Both the position numbers and the translations under genes were made by a program. Below are positions 24,601 to 36,600 of a DNA stretch of 64,000 nt, one piece after another; the first letter of the stretch is position 1; each line of letters starts with the position of its first letter. The notes under the pieces were generated by a model. The model was not told where the DNA came from and searched no databases. It saw only the letters and a list, made by a program, of their open reading frames with translations. The stretch lies in the NCBI GenBank assembly GCA_944474755.1, contig OX104114.1, forward strand, positions 85,941,094 to 86,005,093. Direction: 5' to 3'. This DNA is from Limnoperna fortunei (lineage: Eukaryota > Mollusca > Bivalvia > Mytilida > Modiolidae).

Positions 24601-27600
24601 TTCCAGAATTTCTAGTCTACAACAGTACCTTTGAAAATGAATGGTGTGAAGTGGTTGTCATTGGAGGAAAGGGGAAAGAACCCAAGGAAATGTTCCACTT
24701 GAGTGATGAAGAATCAACAGGGCCCTATGATAACATGATAGACCCTGCAACACAGGACTGGAGAACACAGACTGGTTTATCTATTAGAAGCCAGGGATGG
24801 GGTCAGCAATCAGGTGGGTGTGATCTCTTCAGAATTATATATGGTGCATCTTCATTACATTCAGGATATATGCAGATTTCTTACATGAAAAGGGGCCTCG
24901 GTGTCTGAGTGGTCAAGGTAGTTCGTCTACTATTGATCACGTGGTCTGTCAACACTGAGATTGCGGGTTGGATTCTCACTGCAGGCAGGGTGATCTCGAC
25001 TCCAATCTTAATTGACAAGGATTGCCAGTTTTCCTACCGCAGGTCGGGGGTTTTCTCCGGGTACTCCGGCTTCCTCCCCCAATAAAAACTGGACGCCATG
25101 ATATAGCTGAAAAATTGCTGAAAGTGGCGTTAAACACCATCAAACAAACAAACAAACATCTTACATGAAAATTATTTTAAGGTGTTCTGCTACCTCTTGG
25201 CCAGTTAGAGCTAATATTGGCTTCTCTGTAAGAAGTATACCCAATAATCTGCCATAAACTGAGATTTTCACTTTTAGCGAAAATAAAAAAATTTGATGAA
25301 CAGAAATTATTCTTCACCTTGAAAATTTCTTATCTAATTGGAACCAATGTGGACAGGAATGGTTTTCTTAAGAGTTATTTCAGCAGATTTTACTTGCTAA
25401 TCAGAAAGGGCTTCATTACTAAAAAGACAAACATTACGTAGGATGCATCCTTTAAAATCTTTTGTTCAGTTGGAAGAATTATTTAAGATTCAAATAACAT
25501 CATGTTTGCCACTTTTCAATGAAAAAATATAAATTTAATCAAATGAAATTTCCTATGTTAATTTAACACTTAGTGAGTGTAAAGCAAGTATGTACATTTA
25601 TTGTTTTGTTTGAATTGTCACTCTAATACATAACAATTATAACTTCAGCGTTAAGGAGAACTGTAATTAGATAATGTTTTGCCAGCTAGTCCACAATATT
25701 CTTAATGAAACAATGGACCACCTATATTAAGCAGAAACCTATCTTTTACAGTTATCTTGCTTGAACCCTCTGTAATGATTTATTGTCAACCTAATCTGTT
25801 TTAAGAGACTACCTGTCATAGAGACAGCTTGTTTTTACTTCCTGGAGTGGTATCTTAAAAACAAACAGCTTGTTTCCACTTTCTTGGGTGGTATCCTAAG
25901 AGATTAGAAAAAATTGCTTCTAAACATTAAATTAAGCAGCAGAATAAACAAGTTAATGGAACAGACAAAAGTAAAATTTCAAGATAAACATGGTAATTTG
26001 TATTCCCCTGTTCCCATAGAGAAAGGGGTTATACTGTTTGTGGTCTGTGTGTTAGTGTGTGAGTGTGTCCTTCTGTAACCTTTTTCCATCAGAATTTTCT
26101 CAGCAATTTTCATGGATACAATTCTGAAATTTTGTCAGTAGCCCTATGTTCATGGAATATTGCAGATTCATTTTCAGGCCTGTCCTGTCCTACTTTCTGT
26201 TTAGTGACATACAGTGGGGTTATCATCAGGGAGCAATTAGCTTACAGAAATACTTATTTTAAACATGCTTACATTCATAATTGAATTTTAAGAAAAACTA
26301 TTTTTGTTATACAATTGGATATCTTTTTTAAACCAACTTTCTTGCAGCAGTGTAATAAAAACTAAATCTTTCACTTGCTCCCCCTTTTTGCTATGGTCCC
26401 TGCATTACAATGCAGCAACCATAGCAAAAAGGGGGATCAAGTGAAAGTTTTAGTTTTAATTAGATTGTTCTTGCAGGTTGCAAGATTAAATATATCAAAA
26501 ATGTACTCAGTCAATCACTTCAATCAGTATTATTTAGTTTTGATAATTGCCATAGACATTTAATATTTATATAATTGACACAAGGACAGATTTGAATACC
26601 CGTGATTTTGTTTAAAGTAAACACTTTCTTTCAGATTCAAAGATTTTAAATATAAGCCGTAATGGTGAGTCTGATCTCACATGTAGCTTGTGGCAATATG
26701 AAAGATAGATCGTAGCGCATTAATTTTTTTGCTGTTTATATACTGTTCATTCAGGGTTTTGACATTTAACATGTTCGTTTCTGATCATATTCACACTTCT
26801 TTCATTTCACAAGAAAGTGGGTTTGATGGATACATTGAAATTCAAATTCTGAAAAAGTTCAAAGAGTTAAATATGTATTTATTGATGAAAAAGCCATGCA
26901 TGAGTAAGCAAAATGGATAATCATATTATTTTAATTATTCCAGTCTATCCCTGTGGTGATCACTTATTATTTTTATACCCCTGCTCGACAGAGGGGGGGG
27001 TATATAGTGGTCCTCATGTCCGTCCGTCCGTCCGTCCTTCTGTCCGTCTTTCCGTCCGTCCGTTCGTCGGTCCACATTTGGTTTCCGGATGATAATTCAA
27101 AAAGTTTACATCCGATTTGAATAAAACTTTGGGATATTGTTATATATCAGGTTGGTAAGAAACCTATCGATTTTGGTGGAAATCCGTCAAATTTCAAGGT
27201 CGCAGTCCATGAAAAACGTTAGGAATTTTAACAAAAACTTGGTTTCCGGCTGATAATTCAGAAAGTTCACATCCGATTTGAATGAAACTTTGGGATATTG
27301 TTATATATCAGGTTGGTAAGAAGCCTATCGATTTTGGGGGAAATCCGTCAAATTTCAAGGTTCGCAGTCCATGAAAAAAGTTAGGAATTTTAACACAAAT
27401 GTTGTTTTCGGACAAAAACTCAAAAAGTTTTCATCCGATTTTAATGAAACTTTGGGATTTTGTTATATATCATGTTGGTAAAAAGCCTTTTAATTTGGTG
27501 AGAAATCGGTCAAATTTCAAGGTCGCAGTCCATGAAAAACGTTAGAAATTTTTACAAAAAAGTTGTTTCCAGACAATAACTCAAAAAGTTTGCATCTGAT

Positions 27601-30600
27601 TTGAATGAAACTTTTGGATATTATTATATATTATGTTGGTAAGAAGCCTATAGCTTTTGGGGGAAATCTGTCAAATTTCAAGGTCACAGTCCACGAAAAA
27701 CGTTAGAACTTTTTACAAAAGCGGGGGTATCAGTGATCACTAGATTAACTTTGTCTAGTTTTAAATGTGTAGAGTATGAGAACATTTACAAAAGTACTGT
27801 GTCATTTGGTTATAAATTAAATTCAAACAAAATATTATTATAATGAGGAATCTTATTGGTTGGTATTGAAAATTTGAAGACATCAAATCTACAATAGATG
27901 GTATTAAAAAAAACACAACTGCAGACAATTTATACAGTCAGTTAAAATCTTTGTTTAACAAATATGTCAAAAATATAGAATTTGATTGGTTCTTTCACCT
28001 AACTGCAGGTTGCTTAAAGTTTAATCCTTCATCACTCTTCAGCTAACTTCCATGTATATATATATTGTATAATTGTGTTAACACCATGAGGCAAATTTCA
28101 TGTTAATGCACAAGGCAGACATGTTTTTTCTTCTTTCACTTTATTTTTCATAATAACATTTACTTCATTTAGAGTACAGTTGCCAATTCCTTTGGGTTAT
28201 ATAGTTATAAATTACTTCAGATTGCTTTATGTATAGCTTTGTGGTGGGGCTTTTACAGTCTAGATACATAGTTTTTACCAGGAGACCAGAAAAACACAAT
28301 TTAAATGTGTAATTTTATGGCAATATTTTTACATCATAAACCTTGTTGCCTACATATACTTTTAAACTGGAGTTGTTCCTGAAGTAACTTTGTACATATG
28401 TTACAGCTCATTGGTATCATTTTGAATGTAACAGAAACACTAGAGTAGAGAATGATATACTTTTTATCAATTCTGATATCATGTAATAGTAATCAGTATT
28501 GACAGGTTAGGGTAAGTGATTGATTTACATGTTCAAAACCAATTATCAAAACATCTATCTGTGTCAAGATTAAAATGTGAAAAGTTAACAGATGACCTCT
28601 GCCAGACAAAAAGTGGTGACAATAAAGCTCGATCAGACTCTCGGTCATGGGTGGTAAACTTACAGGAGACCTTTCCTAACTTAAGTTTTTTGTTCTTTTT
28701 CACCTCTCCACAGTGATACATGCATAGAGGACTAGTTTGTATCCATAAATGACCGATTTATGATACAGATCACCCCGTACAGATGAGCTCCTAATCAAAA
28801 CCCCTAAAACAAGAACAGTAGTTACGGTACAATGTTCTTGTTTAACCTTCTTGTTTCGGGCATTCTGATTGGATGTCAGATATTAAACAATGGAGAGTCT
28901 TTAGGATATCACAAAGTTGTTGGTTTAAGGAAGAAAGAGGTACCTTCATACGCTTTTGTCAGACCTTTTTGTAGCTCCATCAAGAAAAAAAAAGAAGCTC
29001 CATTATTGTAGCTAATATGCTACATATTTTGATTATCATAGTGAGCAAGGCTTTGTAGAGGGCAGCTAAGCTTCCTGTGAAGATCATGTGATATACAGCA
29101 TATTGTATATCACATGATCAAAATTTAGCTAATGCTGATATTGAATTTTTTTTTTCATCTGGAAGTTGGTCTTATCAAAAAACTGTCACAAAGTAAATTT
29201 TAACAGAAGTAAATTTAAATTAAGGTAGACTTGAAACAAAATTTAGCATATATTAAAAAAAGTGTTGTGTTTAAAAATAGCAACAAAAATTTAAGACATT
29301 TTTTTTTCAATCTGTGAGAGGCTCTATTTCAAAAAGACAGTCATATATGACACTCATGTGACATCACCACCAAAGAAAGATGTCAGGAATTCTGAGGCAC
29401 AGTATAGGGTGCTGGGAAGTAACGCCATGAATATGAATGTGTGGTGCTCACATTTATAGGCTAAACCTATATCCATATTCAGTCTAGCTACAATAATGAA
29501 GCTCCTTACAATTTTTTTATCTTGCCAAGTTAAAAAAAATTAAAAGGAGCAACATTATTATCATCATCAGTCTTGCAAGTAAATGTATAACCCATTAAAA
29601 ACAACACACACATTTTGAAGTTCACTAGTTTTACAAAAGGAGAGGTTCATGGGCTGTCTGCTGAGTGAAAAAAATCCACCTAACCATAAGTTCCTCATTT
29701 TGTGATGATCTAGATACAATTTGTTATTTCTATCATTTGACTTTTTTAATCTTGTCATGCGATCAGGTTGTCAAGTTACTATTTGTTTTGTTTCTGTCAT
29801 GTGACTTTTTAAAATATTGTCATGTGATCAGTTTGTCAAATTTGTGCTATTTCTATCAAGTGACTTTGTAAATCTTGTTACTGGTACATTTATCATGGTT
29901 GTTGATTACTTTTATAAGAAACTAAAATAACCAGCTATTATGTTTATCGTAATAATCAAGAATAAACAAATTTAGACTGTATATAATTAACACCTAATAC
30001 TGGTAAATAATTTAATTTGCTTTGTAAGCTGTAATCTGATTGGTTAATTAAAATCAATTTAATGCACAGAATATGTTTTGTCCTGCCAAGAGTGAAAACG
30101 TTCAGTATCAATTGAGTGAAACACTTTTTTTGCATGGGCTTTTAATAGATACTGCAGTACATAATTATACACAGGTGGCAGCACTGTAAAACATTCTGGC
30201 ATTAACTTTAGAAAAACAAGGATATAAAGTCAACACATTTTGTTTGAATGTCGTTTCACAAGACTGCAATTTGTTGGCTAAACCATCCAGTATTGATTTG
30301 GAATATCATGTTTTTTTAAGATAACAAAAATGTTTTGAGGCAGCAAGCAAGGCTATGAAGGACAACTTCAAAATAGTTTTGGAGAGGGGAAAGATTTGGG
30401 AGATTTTTGAGAAATTGGTTTGCCAACTATTGGGACCTTCACACCAGCTCATCAAGATCCAATTAAATTTTTAAAACTAAATTGTAAATGACTTGGTTTG
30501 TTTGAAGGGTCAGACAATTACCTAATTTGAGCAGTTTTCAACTTTAATTTTTATCAGCGGCCATTTTGAAAATATATACAAAATTGTCAATTAAACAAAC

Positions 30601-33600
30601 AAATGTGACACTTTAATCTTTCCTTTTGAGTCTGACTGCTTAGTGCCTTTTTGTACTGTTTTAATCTTATGATCTTACTTTTCTTTATTTTATTTTATGT
30701 ATCTTTGATTTATTGCAGTTTCTTTTACCTTCTTTCTTTCTTATGCTCCTGTGCTGATATCTTGACTGGGTTTTTTATGTGATACATTTATGTTAAAAAT
30801 CTGCAATAACAATTTTTATTGAAATACTAGCTAAAATTGTACAGTGCTATAAAATCCTATTTTGTAAGAAATCCATGAAAACAAACTTTTACCATATATC
30901 TTTGTAAAAGTTGTCTTAAAAAATGTGTTGCATTGTGTATTATTGTTATGTGAGTGTGTGTGTGTTTATCAATTTTTTTTCTATGAATAAAGATGTTCTG
31001 ATAGTTGTTTATTGCGGCAAATCATACTTCATATTACATATTTCTATTGGATGTTTTCAGCTACCCTACTGAACAAGTATGTTAGTGTAGATGTTGATTT
31101 TAATGGCAGGAGTGACCGCCCAGAGTGGGCCACAGCAAGATATCATGCTTACTACAGTCCACATTGTGCCTGGGAACTTGAGCTACAGTGGGTTGTAGCT
31201 ACTGGATCAATTCTAGCAGAACTTGTAAGATTGTTGTTTCCTGTTAGATTACACTGAAATGTCATTTAAATACAGCTTAACCTGACCAATAGACTAACTG
31301 TTCTAAGCAAAAACCTGTTTTATGTAACCATTTTTTAGATTTCTGTTTGGTGTCAGATTGACTGGATCTTTATTTTTTGTTTGTTTCATAATTTGTGGTT
31401 TTATTTCACTATTTTATTTTATATAAATAAAGAACTACGATTTAATTATATCTTTGTTAGGAATATTATAAATCACGAATTTAATCACCGAAACAACAGA
31501 GTACAGAAATAAGATGTATGTGAAATCTTATATCTTCATTTTCAGCTTTCGGTTGTTACAAAATTGCAGATTGAATGATTGGAAATATCATGTTCTGTTG
31601 ACACAAACACAAATTATCTTCCTTTCAGAAACTATAAACGACAACCAATGTCTGAAAGGTTTATAAAATACACAATCTGAATTGATTGGTTTGTGGCTTT
31701 GATTCCTGTAAATGATTTATTAAAGGTTTATCATTTGTCAACAATTTAAGTTAAACCACTACTGTAATTAAGATTTATTTTGCTTTTAATGTTTCATAGG
31801 TATCAACATGGTGTAGGAAAGCAACTCCATGTGGTTACCACTTCCTGCCTGTTCCTTGTGATCCATTTGCTTTACCCACAGCTCCGGATTCTGATCCTTT
31901 GAGAGGACCTATTTTTGTGCCATTAAACATATCCTGTATGGCTGACGATAACAGATCAATTTTTTATGGTAATATACAACTACGTCAAACTTGACAGATT
32001 GTCATCAGGTGTCACAAATTAAATTTTACTGAAAATTATTTTTTCCTAATCAAGCAACACCTTTAGTTCTCCTCAGAAAATTTGACCTTGTTCAATAAAA
32101 AAATGTGTACATAAGAGTTTTAGTGCAGATGAAATAGATTCTTAATTTTCTAGGATATAATGAAGAATAAATTCTATGAGAATGGATGATATTGTGAATT
32201 CTGTATAGTATCTTCACATTTAAATTCAAAACTTATAAATGTTTATTTGATGTCTCTGTCTCTACATAATATAACTGTACATCAGCATGTCAACATACTA
32301 TATAAATTTCTGGAAATATAGGATTTAACACCGATTTCAATGAATTTATCAGTAGATCAACAAGACCAGTTCACTCACAAACAAATAAAAGTCCAAAGGA
32401 CTTCATTGATAAGTCTCTCAATGAGTTGGTTCTGTTGATATACCAATAAATATATTGAAAACTGTTAAATCCTTATAATTCTTTAAAATTGCATTCAGAA
32501 ATTAATTTGGATTAGGTAATCTCAATGTTTCTTGTGTTTTTAGCTCACCTGACCCAAAGGGTCATGTGAGCTATTGTTATCACTTTGCGTCCGTCGGCGT
32601 CGTCGTCGTCGTCGTCGTCGTCGTCGGCGTCGGCGTCGTCGTCGTCGGCGTCTGTAAACTTTTTACATTTTAATCTTCTTCTCTGAAACCACTTGGCCAA
32701 TTGAAACCAAACTTGGCCATAATGTTCATTGGATGGACCTTTACAAAGTTTGTGTTTTTTATTTTGATTGGTAAACCAATATGGCCGCCACCTCAAGACT
32801 TAGTTTAACATAGGACCCTATGGGAAAAAAGTTTAAAAGGGCTTCTTCTCTGAAACCGTTTAACCAATCAAAACAAAACTTACTAGCAATATTGTTTGGA
32901 TGGTCCTCTATAAAGTTTGTGTTTTTGATGGGAATTGGAAATTCAAAACGGCCGCCACCGCAGGACTTAGTTTAACATGGAACCCTATGGGAAAAAGTTT
33001 TAAAAGGCTTCTTCTCTGAAACCGGTTAATCAATGGAAACAAAAACTTACTAGCAATATTGTTTAGATGGTCCTCTATAAAGTTTGTGTTTTTTATGGCA
33101 ATTGGAAATTCAAAATGGCTGCCACCGCAGGACTTAATTTAACATAGGACCCTATGGGAAAAAGTTTGAAAGGCTTCTTTTCTGAAACCGGTCAACCAAT
33201 GGAAACAAAACTTACTAGCAATATTGTTTGGATGGTCCTCTATAAAGTTAATGTTTTTTTATCCCAATCGGAAATTCAAAATGGCCGTCACCGCAGGACT
33301 TGGTTTAACATTCAACCCTATGAGAAAAAAGTTTAAAAGGGCTTCTTCTCTGAAACCGTTTAACCAATCAAAACAAAACTTACTAGCAATATTGTTTGGA
33401 TGGTCCTCTATAAAGTTTATGTTTTTTATGGCAATTGGAAATTCAAAATGGCCGCTACCGCAGGACTTAGTTTAACATAGGACCCTATGGGAAAAAGTTT
33501 TTAAAGGCTTCTTCTCTGAAACCGGTTAATCAACGGAAACAAAAACTTACTAGCAATATTGTTTGGATGGTCCTCTATAAAGTTTATGTTTTTTATGGCA

Positions 33601-36600
33601 ATTTGGAAATTCAAAATGGCCGCTACCGCAGGACTTAGTTTAACATAGGACCCTATGGGAAAAAGTTTTTAAAGGCTTCTTCTCTGAAACCGGTTAATCA
33701 ATTGAAACAAAACTTACTAGCAATATTGTTTGGATGGTCCTTTATAAAGTTTATGTTTTTTATGGCAATTGGAAATTCAAAATGGCCACCACCGCCGCAG
33801 GACTTAGTTTAACATTGGACCCTATGGGCAAATAAAAAAAATCTTCTCTATACAACCGGTTAACCAATGAAACAAAGCTTTCTAGTAATATTGTTTGGAT
33901 GGTCCTAATTAAAGTTTATTGAAAATTCCAGGACTAACTTTAACATCAGGGAAATGCCATCTTCATTTCCTATAAAATCAGGTGAGCGATACAGGCTCTT
34001 AAGAGCCTCTGGTTTGATAGCTAGGTTGTTCTTACAAATATTTTGTTGATTTTGCATACAAAATGTTATCCCATAAACCACCTTCTGCTTTGAATAAATA
34101 TAAAAACTAAATTTTAACAGAAATCTATAACATTATTTTTCTTATAATGACAATACAAAAAGTTTTGAATTTAAATAATCATTAATGTCAATCATCAACA
34201 CATAATTTGTAAATTTATGACCTTAAAAGTTGTTAGCCGCCATCTTAGTTTACACTGGTTACACTAAAAGTATTTTGATTAATGTCATTTATCCAAAAAT
34301 AAGCCAACTTTATTATACCCCCCGCTTTTAGCGGGGGGTATATAGTAATCCTTGTGTTTGTCCGTCCGTCCGTTACACTTTCTCTTATTTGCAACTCCTC
34401 CTACACCACTGAATGGAATTGGATGAAACTTACATAGATCCTTGTCACATAGTGCCATTGTGCAGGAGATATTTAACATTTTGATCAGAATGATATTTGG
34501 GGGTTTCCCATAGAAAAACATGGACTTTGTCATTGACTTAAAGGGATACCCATCTCTTATGTGCAACTCCTCCTACACCACTGAATGGAATTTGATGAAA
34601 CTTACTAAGAATCCTTGTCACATAGTGCCATTGTGCAGGAGATATTTAACATTTTGATCGGAATGATATTGGGGGTTTCCCATAGAAAAACATGGACTTG
34701 TCATTGACCTAAGGGGATACCCATCTCTTATGTGCAACTCCTCCTACACCACTGAATGGAATTTGATGAAACTTACATAGAATCCTTGTCACATAGTGCC
34801 ATTGTGCAGGACATATTTAGCATTTTGATCGGAATAATATTTGGGGTTTCCCATAGAAAAACATGGACTTTGTCATTGACCTAAGGGGATACCCATCTCT
34901 TATGTGCAACTCCTCCTACACCACTGAATGGAATTTGATGAAACTTACATAGAATCCTTGTCACATAGTGCCATTGTGCAGGAGATATTTAGCATTTTGA
35001 TCCGAATAATATTTGGGGTTTCCCATAGAAAAACATGGACTTTGTCATTGACCTAAGGGGATACCCATCTCTTATGTGCAACTCCTCCTACACCACTGAA
35101 TGGAATTTGATGAAACGTACACAGAATCCTTGTCACATAGTGCCATTGTGCAGGAGATATTTAGCATTTTGATCTGAATAATATTTGGGGTTTCCCATAG
35201 AAAAACATGGACTTTGTCATTGACCTAAGGGGATACCCATCTCGTATCATATGTGCAACTCCTCCTACACCACTAAATGGAATTTGATGAAACTTACACA
35301 GAATCCTTGTCACAATTTTGATCGGAATGATATTTGGGGTTTCCCATAGAATAACATGGACATTGTCATTGACATAAGGGTATACCCATCTCTTATGTGC
35401 AACTCCTCCTACACCACTGAATGGAATTTGATGAAACTTAAACAGAATCTTTGTCACATAGTGCCATTGTGCACGTGATATTTAACATTTTGATCGGAAT
35501 GATATTTAGGTTTTCCCACAGAAAAATGGACATTGCTATTCTTTGAGGTGGGGGAGGGATGGGGGTTCCCATGTTTTATCTGCAACTCTTCCTACACTAG
35601 ATTAAGTTTCAAGTTCATAAGTAAGAACATGTGCATTTTTGAAGAAATCATGAAGCGGGGGGTATCAATGGTGAGCATTGCTCACAGTTTTATTTACTCT
35701 AGTTTATTAATTCTGTTGCAAACCTATTCTACAAGTAATCTTAACCAATCAAATAAACATATTTTTAAATATGCAAATCATATTAGAATTATAGACAAGT
35801 AGCAGTATTAAGACTAATACTATGACAAAATTAGGCCTTTAACTGACATGTTATTCCAGGTTATGACCAAGACACCAAGACACAAAAACTGAAGCAGTTT
35901 CAACAGTCAGTAATCAAAAGGTATGGTCATTATTTTTGGTAGCTTTATCACTATTTTCTTTCAAAACTTAACCTTATACAGTAGTAGGCTAAAAATCTAT
36001 TTTTCATAGCTCAATAAAGAACGAAATCCAAACACTGCATATTTTCATGACAAGAGACAACCTGCCTGAAACAAAGGACACATTACTAAATCATTTATAT
36101 GTTCTACATGACAGTACAATGCTAATTTTATCAATTTTTAAATATGGATTTCATTTTTGATATGTTTATGAATTTTTGAGCACTTTAGTTTGGGATTGTC
36201 ATAGAATTCACTTCCAATGCTGGGAGCATGGTTCCATATACAAAAAACAGCAGATTTAAACAAACAAGGGTCTGAGTCGGCACATTTCACTTTCTTACAG
36301 TGTTAAAAAACTTTCATGTGATTTTACTATACATAAATCACTTTTTTTTACATATTTTTCTACATGAAAAAATATCATATTACACTCAATGAATTGTATT
36401 TTAAGTCCATTCCTAAGCCTGTTTCCATAACAACCATATCTTTTTGACAATAAACTTTAATTTATTCAATGGTTTACAGAGAACTCAACTTTCTCACACA
36501 TTTCATAACAATTACTTGAATACAGTATACTTGAACTGAGATGATGGTTTTTGCTCATCACTTTAATTCTGCTTATCATTACTTAGTGAGGTACAAAAAA

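Noticed and set aside
32545..32796. Asp-rich 83-aa minus-strand frame
   Set aside because: Translation of the gtcgtcgtc microsatellite inside the family B repeat.
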